NCBI GenBank assembly: GCA_024637395.1
Contig: JAGXFG010000065.1
Location: 1 to 60,505, forward strand
DNA length: 60,505 nt
Reading direction: 5' to 3'
Source of the DNA: Burkholderiaceae bacterium
Lineage (GTDB): Bacteria; Pseudomonadota; Gammaproteobacteria; Burkholderiales; Burkholderiaceae_E
Shown here: one piece after another, positions 20,476 through 29,281 of the stretch
How positions within the stretch are numbered: position 1 is the first letter of the stretch
Layout of the letters: every line of letters begins with the position of its first letter
Notes under the pieces: model-generated
Seen by the model: the letters and a program-made list of their open reading frames with translations, nothing else
The model's database searches: none
Told to the model about the DNA's origin: nothing
Position numbers and translations under genes: made by a program

Positions 20476-21581
20476 TTTCCAACCCACCGCTGTGGCAGCG
20501 GGTGCGGCCCTACGTGATGGTGTTCGATCCATCGCTGGTGGTGACGCTGGCCCTGATCGCCGGGCTGAGCCTGGTAACGATGTATTCCGCCTCGATCGAT
20601 TACCCGGGCCGTTTCGAAAGCCACCTGCGCAACCTCGCGCTGGCCTTCCTGGTCATGTGGATCAGCGCCAATATCGCGCCCTCGGCGCTCATCCGGGTCG
20701 CGGTGCCGCTCTTCGTGCTTGGGGTGGCGTTGCTCGTCGCGGTGGCAGTCTTTGGCGACGTCTCCAAGGGCGCACGCCGCTGGCTCGACCTGGGACTGAC
20801 CCGGGTACAGCCGTCGGAACTGATGAAGATCGCGATGCCGATGATGCTCGCCTGGTATTTCCAGCGCCGCGAGGGGGTGCTGCAGTGGCTGGACTTCGTG
20901 GTGGCGGGCCTGCTGCTGGCAATTCCGGTGGCGCTGATCGCCCGCCAGCCGGACCTCGGCACGGCGATCCTGGTGCTGGCCGCCGGGGCCTTCGTGATCT
21001 TCTTCGCCGGCCTGCGCTGGAAAGTAATCGGCTTCCTGGCAGCCGCTGTCATCGGCTCGCTGCCGCTGCTGTGGTCGCAGCTGCACGACTATCAGCAGCA
21101 GCGCGTGCTGATGCTGCTCGACCCCAGCTCCGATCCGCTGGGCAAGGGCTTCCATGTGATCCAGTCGACGATCGCGATCGGCTCGGGCGGGTTATGGGGC
21201 AAGGGCTGGCTCGAGGGTACCCAGGGACACCTCGATTTCGTCCCGGAACGCACTACCGATTTCATCTTCAGCGTCTTTGCCGAGGAATTCGGCTTGATCG
21301 GCTGCTGCGTGCTGATCGGTCTCTACCTGCTGCTGATTGCCCGCGGACTGGTGATCGCCGGACAAGGCGCCAATCCATTCGCGCGCCTGCTCGCCGGAGC
21401 GATCACCATGATCCTGTTCACCTACATCTTCGTGAACATCGGCATGGTGTCGGGAATCCTGCCGGTGGTGGGGGTGCCGCTGCCGCTGATGTCCTACGGC
21501 GGCACGGCGATGGTGACGATCGGCCTGGGCATAGGAATGCTGATGAGCGTCCGGCGCAGCCGCCACCTCGTGCAGTCCTGA
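20472..21581 (+). CDS. rodA: SEDS peptidoglycan glycosyltransferase RodA
   Basis: 369 residues with about ten membrane helices. SEDS-family landmarks are visible: WLDLGLTRVQPSELMKIAMP, RQPDLGTAILVL, the large loop with GKGWLEGTQGHLDFVPERTTDFIFSVFAEEFGLIG split by the membrane, and PLPLMSYGGTAMV. It polymerises lipid II in partnership with PBP2. Last gene of the mre operon and convergent with the quinone oxidoreductase gene 15 bases on. Confidence 0.97.
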   Translation: MISNPPLWQRVRPYVMVFDPSLVVTLALIAGLSLVTMYSASIDYPGRFESHLRNLALAFLVMWISANIAPSALIRVAVPLFVLGVALLVAVAVFGDVSKGARRWLDLGLTRVQPSELMKIAMPMMLAWYFQRREGVLQWLDFVVAGLLLAIPVALIARQPDLGTAILVLAAGAFVIFFAGLRWKVIGFLAAAVIGSLPLLWSQLHDYQQQRVLMLLDPSSDPLGKGFHVIQSTIAIGSGGLWGKGWLEGTQGHLDFVPERTTDFIFSVFAEEFGLIGCCVLIGLYLLLIARGLVIAGQGANPFARLLAGAITMILFTYIFVNIGMVSGILPVVGVPLPLMSYGGTAMVTIGLGIGMLMSVRRSRHLVQS

Positions 21582-21596
21582 GCGCGCGAACTCGTT

Positions 21597-22604
21597 TCAG
21601 GTCTCGCCGGCCACCCGCAGCAGGATCTTGCCGATGTGCCGGGAGGACTCCATCAGCGCGTGCGCGGCAGCGGCTTCCTCGAACGGAAACACCCGGTAGA
21701 TCTGCGGCACGATCGCCCCGCTCGCCACCAGCGGCCAGATCTCGCGCAACAGGGCCTCGGCAATCGCCGCCTTTTGCGCCGCGCTTTGCGGGCGCAGCGT
21801 CGAGCCGGTGAACGTCAGTCGGCGCAGCATCAGCGCCAGCCAATCGACCTCCGCCTTGGGGCCCTGCAGGAAGGCGATCTGGACCAGCCGTCCGTCGAAT
21901 GCCAGGCAGCGCAGATTGCGGCCGATGTAGTCGCCGCCGACCATGTCGAGCACCACGTCGACGCCGCGCCCTTCGGTGAGCCGGGCGATCTCGGTCACGA
22001 AATCGGCGCTGCGGTAGTTGATTGCCGCGCTCGCACCGAGCGCCACGCAGGCCGCAACCTTTTCGGCACTGCCGGCGGTGGCATAGACCGTCGCGCCACG
22101 CGCGCGCGCCATCTGGATTGCGGTCACGCCGATCCCGGACGAGCCGCCGTGCACCAGCAGGCTCTCGCCGGCGCGCAGGCGGCCGCGCTCGAACAGGTTG
22201 CTCCAGACCGTGAAGAAGGTCTCCGGCAAGGCTGCCGCCTGTTCGAGCGAGAGTCCGGCTGGAATCGGCAGCACCTGGCCGGCGGGCGCAAGCGCGTACT
22301 CGGCGTAGCCGCCGCCATTGGTCAACGCGCAGGCCAGATCACCGGCTCGCCAGGCAGTAACCCCGGCGCCAATCGCCACGATCTCGCCGGCGACTTCCAG
22401 GCCGATGACCGGTGAAGCCCCGGGAGGCGGCGGATAGCGGCCGCTGCGCTGCAGGATGTCGGGCCGGTTGACCCCGGCGAAAGCGACGCGGATCAGGACC
22501 TCGCCGGGTCCGGGCTTCGGAGTCGGCACCGTGGCCGGCTCGAGCACCTCGGGGGCGCCACCGGCGCCGTGGTCGATGATGCGCATTGATTCAGGATGGT
22601 TCAC
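21597..22604 (-). CDS. NAD(P)H-quinone oxidoreductase, PIG3/Qor type
   Basis: 335 residues of the medium-chain dehydrogenase family without the catalytic zinc ligands. Seen are the N-terminal GroES-like part (VLIRVAFAGVNRPDILQRSGRYPPPPGASPVIGLEVAGE) and a Rossmann motif (VHGGSSGIGVTAIQMARARGA). It should pass electrons from NAD(P)H to quinones in the cytoplasm. The PIG3-like segment NRPDILQR marks the subfamily. I chose the GTG at 22604, preceded by TGGAGAC; the ATG at 22586 has no ribosome site but is the other option. Convergent with rodA. Confidence 0.88.
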   Translation of the reverse strand: MNHPESMRIIDHGAGGAPEVLEPATVPTPKPGPGEVLIRVAFAGVNRPDILQRSGRYPPPPGASPVIGLEVAGEIVAIGAGVTAWRAGDLACALTNGGGYAEYALAPAGQVLPIPAGLSLEQAAALPETFFTVWSNLFERGRLRAGESLLVHGGSSGIGVTAIQMARARGATVYATAGSAEKVAACVALGASAAINYRSADFVTEIARLTEGRGVDVVLDMVGGDYIGRNLRCLAFDGRLVQIAFLQGPKAEVDWLALMLRRLTFTGSTLRPQSAAQKAAIAEALLREIWPLVASGAIVPQIYRVFPFEEAAAAHALMESSRHIGKILLRVAGET

Positions 22605-22755
22605 GAATTGTCTCCACTGCAGGTTTGCCAGCCATGATCCTATCCGATCCTCCAAACCAGGCTTCCTCGACCTGCGGGCGCGTGATAAATTGCCCGTCAC
22701 GGGGGGCGCGCATTGTGCGGGCCTCGACAATAATGTCCGCAATGGTCACTGGCGC

Positions 22756-23412
22756 GTGAAACTGAAGGATCCGGGAGTACTGGCCGTCGTCGTTGCCGTC
22801 TGCGCAGCGCTGACGATCGCGGGCGAGTTGTACGGCGCGCCATTGCTGGTGTGGATCTTCAAGCCCCTGGCTACCGCCACGATCGCGCTGGCGGCCTGGC
22901 GGCGCGGGCTGCTGCTCGCGCGCTACTCGCGCTTCATCGTGGCCGGCCTGATGTTCTCGCTGGTGGGCGACGTCTTCCTGATCACGCCGGAACATTTCGT
23001 ATTCGGGCTGCTGGCCTTTCTGATCGCGCACATGTGCTACCTGGCGGCGTTTACCGCCGATGTGCGCCTCGGCGCCCACGTTCAGCCCTTCGCTGCGGTA
23101 GGGGTGATAGCCACCGTCGCGGTGTTCGTGATCTGGCCTGGCGTTGAACCCGAGCTGCAACTGCCGGTCGTTGCCTATGTGCTGGTGCTGGGGATGATGA
23201 CCGCGCAGGCCCAGGCGCGTTCCTTCCTGCACGGGACCTACGAGGCGCGCCGCGCTGCGCTGGGCGGCGCGCTGTTCCTGATCTCCGACCTGATTCTGGC
23301 GATCGACAAGTTCCACTCGCCGGTGCCGGCAGCAGCATTCTGGATCCTGGCCACCTACTGGAGCGCGCAGACCCTGATCGCGCTCTCGGTGCCGCGCGAG
23401 GATCTCGACTGA
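22756..23412 (+). CDS. YhhN family lysoplasmalogenase-like membrane protein
   Basis: 218 residues, with about eight hydrophobic helices. The family's conserved acidic motifs are visible: SLVGDVFLI in the third helix and LISDLILAIDKF near the C-terminus. YhhN/TMEM86 proteins include lysoplasmalogenases that cut the vinyl-ether bond of lysoplasmalogens; in bacteria without plasmalogens the substrate is unclear. The GTG at 22756 gives a sensible start (VKLKDPGVL) although its ribosome site is weak; the frame is open far upstream but that sequence is the antisense of the oxidoreductase gene. The start is therefore uncertain by a few codons. Confidence 0.8.
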   Translation: MKLKDPGVLAVVVAVCAALTIAGELYGAPLLVWIFKPLATATIALAAWRRGLLLARYSRFIVAGLMFSLVGDVFLITPEHFVFGLLAFLIAHMCYLAAFTADVRLGAHVQPFAAVGVIATVAVFVIWPGVEPELQLPVVAYVLVLGMMTAQAQARSFLHGTYEARRAALGGALFLISDLILAIDKFHSPVPAAAFWILATYWSAQTLIALSVPREDLD

Positions 23413-23445
23413 GGGCAGCACGCGCCTCGTCGACCATCACCGCCA

Positions 23446-24171
23446 ATGACCTCATCGGCTCTCCTGCGTCTCGCCCGCGAACTGCGCTGCGCGGTTGCGC
23501 CGCTCGCGTTCTCGGCGCCGGTGGCGCATGTCTACAACCCGCTCGACTACGCCTGGCCAGTGCACAAGGCGTTTGTCGAGCGCTTTGGCAACGGCCCCAA
23601 GCGGGTGGTGTTCATTGGCATGAACCCCGGACCATACGGAATGATGCAGGTCGGCGTGCCGTTCGGCGAAATCGCCGCGGTGCGCGACTGGATGGGACTG
23701 TCGGGCACCGTTACACCGCCGGCGCTAATGCACCCGAAGCGGCCGATCGAGGGCTTTGCCTGCCAGCGCTCGGAGGTCAGCGGCCGCCGGCTCTGGGGCT
23801 GGGCGGCGGCGCGCTTCGGCACTGCCGAGGCCTTCTTCGCCGAATGCTTCGTGCTCAACTACTGTCCGCTGGCGTTCCTCGCCGAATCGGGGAGCAACCT
23901 GACCCCCGACAAACTTCCTGCCGGCGAAGTGGCGCCACTGCTCGCGGCGTGTGACCAGCACCTGGCGGCGGCGCTCGCCGTTCTCGGGCCAGAGTGGGTG
24001 ATCGGGCTGGGCGGCTACGCCAGGGCGCGCATCGAGCAGGTGCTCGGCGCAATTTCAACGCCACGCATTGGCCAAATCCTCCATCCCAGCCCGGCCAGTC
24101 CGGCCGCCAATCGCGGCTGGGCCGAGGCGGTCGACCGGCGCCTGGCAGAGCTTGGGGTCTTCGACCAGTAA
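23446..24171 (+). CDS. SMUG1-type (family 3) uracil-DNA glycosylase
   Basis: 241 residues. Both active-site motifs of the SMUG branch are present: GMNPGPYGM (about 65-73), whose Asn polarises the catalytic water, and HPSPASP (about 209-215), the DNA-intercalating/His motif. The sequence between (VRDWMGLSG, GFACQRSEVSG, LNYCPLAFL) also fits this family rather than Ung or Mug. It should remove uracil, and perhaps oxidised pyrimidines, from DNA to start base excision repair; xthA in the same window could act on the resulting abasic site. SMUG is much less widespread in bacteria than Ung. Confidence 0.88.
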   Translation: MTSSALLRLARELRCAVAPLAFSAPVAHVYNPLDYAWPVHKAFVERFGNGPKRVVFIGMNPGPYGMMQVGVPFGEIAAVRDWMGLSGTVTPPALMHPKRPIEGFACQRSEVSGRRLWGWAAARFGTAEAFFAECFVLNYCPLAFLAESGSNLTPDKLPAGEVAPLLAACDQHLAAALAVLGPEWVIGLGGYARARIEQVLGAISTPRIGQILHPSPASPAANRGWAEAVDRRLAELGVFDQ

Positions 24172-24230
24172 CGGTATGGGAGCGCAGGAGGGCGCAGGCG
24201 CCGCGATGGCAGGCGAGAGCCCGCAACCTT

Positions 24231-25310
24231 TCAGGCCGCGTCCACGCCCGGCGTGAAACGGATCACGCCGTCGGCGCCGGTGTCGCGGCGCAGCTCGCCG
24301 GCGTACCAGAGCGCATGCAGATGGCCGAGCGCCTCGCCCATCGCGAAACTGAGCTGATGGGTGTCGAACTCGCGCTTGAACATGATCGGAACGATTTCAG
24401 CGGCACTGCACGGTGCCGCACGGCACGCCTCGCGAACCTCCTCGAGCCGCTCCTGGTGGTGTTCATGGAGCTGGCGCAGCCGCTCGTGAAGGCCCCGAAA
24501 CGGCCGGCCATGCGAGGGCAACACCAGCGTCTCGGCGGCGCAGGGCTCGAAGCGGCGCAGGCTGTCGAGGTACCAGTGCACCGGATTGGACTCCGGCTCG
24601 GCCTCGAAGACCGAGACGTTGGTCGAGATCCGCGGCAGCACCATGTCGCCGGAGAGCAGCAGCGGACCATCGACGCCGTCTTCGCTGTAGAGCGACGCGT
24701 GCTCGGGCGAGTGTCCGATGCCGACGATTACCCGCCAGCGGCGGGCGCCGATCGCGAACTCCTCGCCGTCACGGATGCGCCGAAACGAGGTCGGGGTCGA
24801 CGGCACCAGCGACGCGAAGTGGCGCGCGCCGCGCGTGCGCACCGCGTCGAGCTGGGCTTGGTCGGTGATCCCATGGCGCCGGAAATGATCCGCGGCAGCG
24901 TCGCCGTCGGCGCCCCGCAAGGTCGCCGAATAGACCCGCGCCAGCGCGTATTCGGCCACTGTCATCCACACCTTCACCCCGAAGCGGGTGGCAATCCACT
25001 CGGCCAGCCCGACGTGGTCGGGGTGCATGTGGGTGCAGACCACCCGCACGATCGGCAGGCCGTCGAGCTGCTCGGCAAAGATCTGTTCCCAGAGCTCGCG
25101 GGTGGGTTGCGACCCGATTCCACAGTCGACCAGCGTCCAGCCGTCGCGTCCCTGGTGGTGGTCGCGCAACAGATAGAGGTGGACATGGTCGAGCTGGAAG
25201 GGCAGCGGCATGCGCACCCAGAGCACCCCCTCGGCGACCGCAACCGGCCTGGCCGGTGCCGGCAAGGTCGGGCCGAACGGGTACTGGAGCGCTTGTTCGT
25301 TGGGATTCAT
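24231..25310 (-). CDS. MBL-fold metallo-hydrolase
   Basis: 359 residues. Metal-site motif THMHPDH at about 93-99, a later His in GIGHSPEHAS, the GDMVLP aspartate and LPSHGRPF near the end complete the metallo-beta-lactamase ligand set, so a two-metal hydrolase is expected. A C-terminal winged-helix-like tail (HQLSFAMGEALGHLHALWYAGEL) follows, as in the LACTB2/glyoxalase-like branch often found near fatty-acyl and branched-chain catabolism genes. The substrate cannot be told from sequence; thioesters or lactones are likely. It is divergent from liuR, sharing its 100-base control region. Confidence 0.85.
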   Translation of the reverse strand: MNPNEQALQYPFGPTLPAPARPVAVAEGVLWVRMPLPFQLDHVHLYLLRDHHQGRDGWTLVDCGIGSQPTRELWEQIFAEQLDGLPIVRVVCTHMHPDHVGLAEWIATRFGVKVWMTVAEYALARVYSATLRGADGDAAADHFRRHGITDQAQLDAVRTRGARHFASLVPSTPTSFRRIRDGEEFAIGARRWRVIVGIGHSPEHASLYSEDGVDGPLLLSGDMVLPRISTNVSVFEAEPESNPVHWYLDSLRRFEPCAAETLVLPSHGRPFRGLHERLRQLHEHHQERLEEVREACRAAPCSAAEIVPIMFKREFDTHQLSFAMGEALGHLHALWYAGELRRDTGADGVIRFTPGVDAA

Positions 25311-25377
25311 CTCGGAACCGTTGAGGAATTTGCCCTGCCCGCCATGCCGTTGTGGCGAGGCGGATCATAATCGGCAG

Positions 25378-25393
25378 TTGACGTAAACGTAAA
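25378..25393. promoter_or_regulatory. LiuR operator-like site upstream of liuR
   Basis: TTGACGTAAACGTAAA is a near-palindrome of the form TTxACGT..ACGTxAA, the type of site used by LiuR. It lies between the divergent MBL gene and liuR, about 20 bases before the liuR ATG, so LiuR probably controls itself here. A closely related and perfect site lies at 25801-25820. Confidence 0.75.
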
Positions 25394-25413
25394 GTGTGAC
25401 CGAAGATTCGCAA

Positions 25414-25803
25414 ATGGCTACCTTTTCCATCTCCGAACTGTCGCGGGAGTTCAACGTCACCCCGCGAACCATCCGATTCTACGAGGATCAGGGTCTGATC
25501 GCTCCCGAGCGCGCCGGCGCCGGCGGCAAACAGCGCGTCTACGCTGTCCGCGACCGCACCCGGCTGAAGCTCACCCTGCGGGGCAAGCGCCTCGGCCTGT
25601 CGCTGGCGGAAGTTCGGTCGCTGATCGACATGTACGAGTCGCCCGCCGACACCGCCCCCCAGCTCGAGCGCTTCCTCGAAGTGCTGGAACACCACCGCAG
25701 CGCGCTGGAGCGCCAGCTCGCCGATTTGCGGCTGACACTTGACGAAATCGCCGAGCACAAGGCCCGCGCCCAAAACCTGCTCGCCAAGATCGGGCAGAAT
25801 TGA
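25414..25803 (+). CDS. liuR: MerR-family regulator of leucine/isovalerate catabolism
   Basis: 129 residues from the ATG. N-terminal MerR helix-turn-helix (FSISELSREFNVTPRTIRFYEDQGLIAPER), then the wing (RTRLKLTLRGKRLGLSLAEVRSLIDMY) and a long dimerisation helix. No metal-binding cysteines, as expected for LiuR, which responds to branched-chain acyl intermediates. The downstream genes (thioesterase, liuA and others) and the two flanking operator-like palindromes support the name. A GTG at 25396 would add six residues but lacks a ribosome site and abuts the operator; the ATG gives the usual MATFSISEL start. The stop codon is inside the second operator. Confidence 0.9.
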   Translation: MATFSISELSREFNVTPRTIRFYEDQGLIAPERAGAGGKQRVYAVRDRTRLKLTLRGKRLGLSLAEVRSLIDMYESPADTAPQLERFLEVLEHHRSALERQLADLRLTLDEIAEHKARAQNLLAKIGQN

Positions 25804-25820
25804 CGTTTACGTAAACGTCA
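25801..25820. promoter_or_regulatory. Perfect 20-bp palindrome, LiuR operator for the liuA operon
   Basis: TGACGTTTAC followed by its exact reverse complement GTAAACGTCA. It starts at the liuR stop codon and ends 34 bases before the thioesterase gene. TTGACG at 25800-25805 could double as a -35 hexamer, a common placement for MerR-type regulators, though no good -10 follows. Its core matches the site at 25378-25393. Confidence 0.85.
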
Positions 25821-25854
25821 TACAGCCGCCGGCTGCGGCCAGAGGAAAGACCAG

Positions 25855-26295
25855 ATGGACCAGGACGCCATTGTCGAACGCATCAGCGCCAGTTTCGCGC
25901 GCCAGCCGGCGATGACGCTGATTGGCGCCCGGCTTGCGCAGGTCGCCCGGGGCACCGTCGAGATCCACCTGCCGTTTGCCGCCGAGATCACCCAGCAACA
26001 TGGTTTCCTGCACGCCGGGATGCTCGCGACGGCGCTCGATTCGGCCTGCGGCTACGCGGCGCTCACCACGATGCCGGTCGATGCCGGCGTGATGACGATC
26101 GAATTCAAGGTCAACCTGCTGGCGCCGGGCGCTGGCGACTGGTTCCGGCTCGTCGGGCGGGTGCGCAAAGCGGGGCGCACGATCGCGTTTTCGGAGGGCG
26201 AGGCCTTTGCGGTCAGTGGCGAGGGCGAAAAACTGATCGCGACCATGAGCGCAACCATGATGTCCATCCAGAACCGCGACCACATCCGCAACTGA
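25855..26295 (+). CDS. PaaI-family hotdog thioesterase
   Basis: 146 residues with the hotdog helix motif [23 protein letters not shown] (the HGG-like active-site region of the PaaI/YdiI group, with Asp as likely catalytic acid) and the strand [14 protein letters not shown]. It should hydrolyse an acyl-CoA, probably relieving CoA trapping by branched-chain or side-product acyl-CoAs. Good ribosome site (AGAGGA). It is the first gene after the perfect LiuR site and 23 bases before liuA, so it belongs to the liu operon. Confidence 0.88.
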   Translation: MDQDAIVERISASFARQPAMTLIGARLAQVARGTVEIHLPFAAEITQQHGFLHAGMLATALDSACGYAALTTMPVDAGVMTIEFKVNLLAPGAGDWFRLVGRVRKAGRTIAFSEGEAFAVSGEGEKLIATMSATMMSIQNRDHIRN

Positions 26296-26318
26296 ACCAC
26301 TTTCGGGAGAGTAACTCC

Positions 26319-27506
26319 ATGATCAATCTGCCAGGACTGATTTTTGATCTCGGCGAAGACATCGCGCTGCTGCGCGACGCCGTGCAGCAGTTCACCGCCG
26401 CCGAGATCACGCCGCGGGCCGGCGAAATCGACCGCAGCGACGAGTTTCCGATGGACCTCTGGCGCAAGTTCGGCGAGATGGGCCTCCTGGGGATGACCGT
26501 TCCCGAGGAATTGGGCGGCACCAATCTCGGTTACCTGGCCCACATCGTGGCGATGGAGGAGATCTCGCGCGGCTCGGCCTCGGTGGGCCTGTCCTATGGC
26601 GCGCACTCCAACCTGTGCGTCAACCAGATCTACCGCAACGGCACTGCCGAGCAGCACGCCAGGTACCTGCCCAAGCTGGTCTCAGGGGAACACGTCGGGG
26701 CACTGGCGATGTCCGAGCCCAACGCCGGCAGCGACGTGATTTCGATGAAGCTGCGCGCCGACTTCAAGGGCGACCGCTGGATCCTCAACGGCAACAAGAT
26801 GTGGATCACCAATGGCCCCGACGCCGACGTCCTGGTGGTCTACGCCAAGAACGACTTCGAGGCCGGGGCACGCGGAGTCACCGCTTTCCTGGTCGAGAAG
26901 GGCTTCAAGGGCTTCTCCACCGCCCAGAAACTCGACAAGATGGGGATGCGCGGCAGCCACACCTGCGAACTGGTGTTCCAGGATTGCGAGGTGCCCGCCG
27001 AGAATCTGCTCGGCGGACTGGGCCGCGGCGCCAATGTGCTGATGAGCGGGCTCGACTACGAACGCGCCGTGCTCTCGGGCGGGCCGCTGGGCATCATGTC
27101 GGCGTGCATGGACGCGGTGGTGCCCTACGTTCACGAACGCAAGCAGTTCGGCCAGCCGATCGGGGAATTCCAGCTGATGCAGGGCAAACTCGCCGACATG
27201 TACGCCACGATGATGGCGAGCCGCGCCTACGTCTACGAGGTCGGGCGGCAATGCGACCGCGCGCGCGCCGGCACGATCGATGTGCGCTCGCTCAGGAAGG
27301 ATGCCGCGGCGGCGATCCTCTATTGCGCCGAGCGCGCCACCTGGATGGCGGGAGAAGCGATCCAGTGTCTGGGAGGCAACGGTTACATCAACGAGTACCC
27401 GACCGGCCGGCTGTGGCGCGACGCCAAGCTCTACGAGATCGGCGCCGGCACCTCCGAAATCCGGCGGATGCTGATCGGCCGAGAATTGTTCGCCCAGACC
27501 AGCTAA
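26319..27506 (+). CDS. liuA: Isovaleryl-CoA dehydrogenase
   Basis: 395 residues, acyl-CoA dehydrogenase fold. FAD-site segments [10 protein letters not shown] and MWITNG are present. [17 protein letters not shown] carries the Glu placed in the helix-G position used as catalytic base by isovaleryl-CoA dehydrogenases, and the C-terminal [19 protein letters not shown] has Gly where other family members hold their base; together these point to LiuA. It converts isovaleryl-CoA to 3-methylcrotonyl-CoA, passing electrons to ETF. aceK starts one base after its stop. Confidence 0.95.
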   Translation: MINLPGLIFDLGEDIALLRDAVQQFTAAEITPRAGEIDRSDEFPMDLWRKFGEMGLLGMTVPEELGGTNLGYLAHIVAMEEISRGSASVGLSYGAHSNLCVNQIYRNGTAEQHARYLPKLVSGEHVGALAMSEPNAGSDVISMKLRADFKGDRWILNGNKMWITNGPDADVLVVYAKNDFEAGARGVTAFLVEKGFKGFSTAQKLDKMGMRGSHTCELVFQDCEVPAENLLGGLGRGANVLMSGLDYERAVLSGGPLGIMSACMDAVVPYVHERKQFGQPIGEFQLMQGKLADMYATMMASRAYVYEVGRQCDRARAGTIDVRSLRKDAAAAILYCAERATWMAGEAIQCLGGNGYINEYPTGRLWRDAKLYEIGAGTSEIRRMLIGRELFAQTS

Positions 27507-27507
27507 G

Positions 27508-29265
27508 GTGAGCCCGGAAACAACCGCCATCGCGCCAGCGATTGCAGCGGCAATCCTGGCAGGCTTCGAGCGCCACTACGGGCGGTTTCGCTACCACGCG
27601 CAACTCGCCAAGTCGCGCTTCGAAGCGGGCGATTTCCATGGCATCCGGCGGCTCGCCCGCGAGCGGATCGCCTTCTACGACCAGCGGGTCGCCGAAACGC
27701 TCCAGCGCCTGGTGAGCGAATTCCGCGCCGGCGAACTGGGTGACGCGGTTTGGCAGGAGATCAAGCGCCACTACGTGCGAGCGCTCGAGCGCCACCACCA
27801 GCCGGAACTCGCCGAAACCTTCTTCAATTCGGTGTGCTGCCGCATCCTGCACCGCAGCTATTTCCACAACGACTTCATCTTCGTGCGCCCGGCGGTGGCC
27901 ACCGACTATCTCGATTCCGAGCCGCCCTCGTACCGCTCCTACTACCCGCTGGAACAGGGCTGGCGCGAAACCTTGCGTGAGATCGTCATTGAGCTCGGGC
28001 TGGCCTGCGCCTTCGTCGACATCGAACGCGACATCGGCTTCGTCGTCAGTGCCGCCCGCGCCGAGCTGCCGGCCGACTTCACCCCGGCCAGTGACTGCCA
28101 GATCAACGTCCTGAGCACACTGTTCTTTCGCAACAAGGGCGCCTACCTGATCGGGCGCCTGGTCAACGACGGCGAGGCGCTGCCGTTCGCAATCCCGATC
28201 CTGCGCGACTCCAACGGCCGGCTCTACCTCGACACGGTCCTGATCGGGAAGGAACGCTTCGAGGCGATCTTCAATTTCTCGCGCGCCTACTTCATGGTCG
28301 ACATGGAGGTGCCATCGGCCTACGTGCGCTTCCTGCGTTCGCTGCTGCCCAGCAAGCCCGACGCCGAGTTCTACACCATGCTGGGTCTGCAGAAGCAGGG
28401 CAAGACGCTGTTCTATCGCGACCTGCTCGACCACCTGCGCCACTCCAGCGACCAGTACCAGATCGCGCCCGGTATCCCCGGACTGGTGATGGGGGTGTTC
28501 ACGCTGCCGTCCTTTCCCTACGTCTTCAAGTTCATCAAGGACCGGCGCGGCAAGGACGTCAGCCGCGAGTTCATCAAGAGTCAGTACCAGCGCATCAAGC
28601 TGCACGACCGGGTCGGGCGGATGTCCGACACCTGGGAGTACACCGATGTGCCGTTTCCCAAGGACCGGCTCGAGCCCGCGTTGCTGGCCGAATTGCGCCA
28701 GAGCGCGCCGTCGCTCATCGAGGAAGACGACGCAACGGTCGTAATCTCGCACCTCTACATCGAGCGGCGCATGACTCCGCTCAACCTCTACCTGGAGCAG
28801 GCCGACCCGGACGAACTCAAGCACGCCATCATCGAATACGGGCGTGCCATCAAGGACATGGTCGCGGCCAACATCTTCCCCGGCGACATGCTCTACAAGA
28901 ATTTCGGCATGACCCGCCAGGGGCGCGTGGTGTTCTACGACTACGACGAGATTGCCTACATCACCGATTGCGTGTTCCGCGCCATCCCGGAGCCGCGCAC
29001 GCCCGAGGACGAGATGGCCGCCGAACCCTGGTACCCGGTCGGGGCGCACGACGTCTTTCCCGAAGAATTCGCCACCTTCCTGCTGGGCAACCCGGCCATC
29101 CGCGAGATCTTCATGCATCACCACGCAGAACTGCTCGACGCCGCCTATTGGCGCGACAAGCAGCAACGAATCGAGCGCGGTATCCTCGACGATATTTTCC
29201 CGTATCCTGATGGATTGCGTTTCCGGCATTGCCTCACGCGACCATCCGTGACTCTTACCAACTGA
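27508..29265 (+). CDS. aceK: Isocitrate dehydrogenase kinase/phosphatase
   Basis: 585 residues, the usual AceK size. Recognisable blocks are the N-terminal regulatory helices (AILAGFERHYGRFR), LGLQKQGKTLFYRDLLDHL, PGIPGLVMGVFTLPSFPYVFK with the nucleotide-site Lys region, and FPGDMLYKNFGMTRQGRVVFYDYDE, where the Asn and Asp correspond to the metal-binding residues of the E. coli enzyme. AceK phosphorylates and dephosphorylates Icd to divide isocitrate between the TCA cycle and the glyoxylate shunt. Start is GTG one base after the liuA stop, so it is coupled to liu expression and not to aceBA, as known for several betaproteobacteria. Confidence 0.95.
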   Translation: MSPETTAIAPAIAAAILAGFERHYGRFRYHAQLAKSRFEAGDFHGIRRLARERIAFYDQRVAETLQRLVSEFRAGELGDAVWQEIKRHYVRALERHHQPELAETFFNSVCCRILHRSYFHNDFIFVRPAVATDYLDSEPPSYRSYYPLEQGWRETLREIVIELGLACAFVDIERDIGFVVSAARAELPADFTPASDCQINVLSTLFFRNKGAYLIGRLVNDGEALPFAIPILRDSNGRLYLDTVLIGKERFEAIFNFSRAYFMVDMEVPSAYVRFLRSLLPSKPDAEFYTMLGLQKQGKTLFYRDLLDHLRHSSDQYQIAPGIPGLVMGVFTLPSFPYVFKFIKDRRGKDVSREFIKSQYQRIKLHDRVGRMSDTWEYTDVPFPKDRLEPALLAELRQSAPSLIEEDDATVVISHLYIERRMTPLNLYLEQADPDELKHAIIEYGRAIKDMVAANIFPGDMLYKNFGMTRQGRVVFYDYDEIAYITDCVFRAIPEPRTPEDEMAAEPWYPVGAHDVFPEEFATFLLGNPAIREIFMHHHAELLDAAYWRDKQQRIERGILDDIFPYPDGLRFRHCLTRPSVTLTN

Positions 29266-29281
29266 ACCAGGAGCAACCGCC

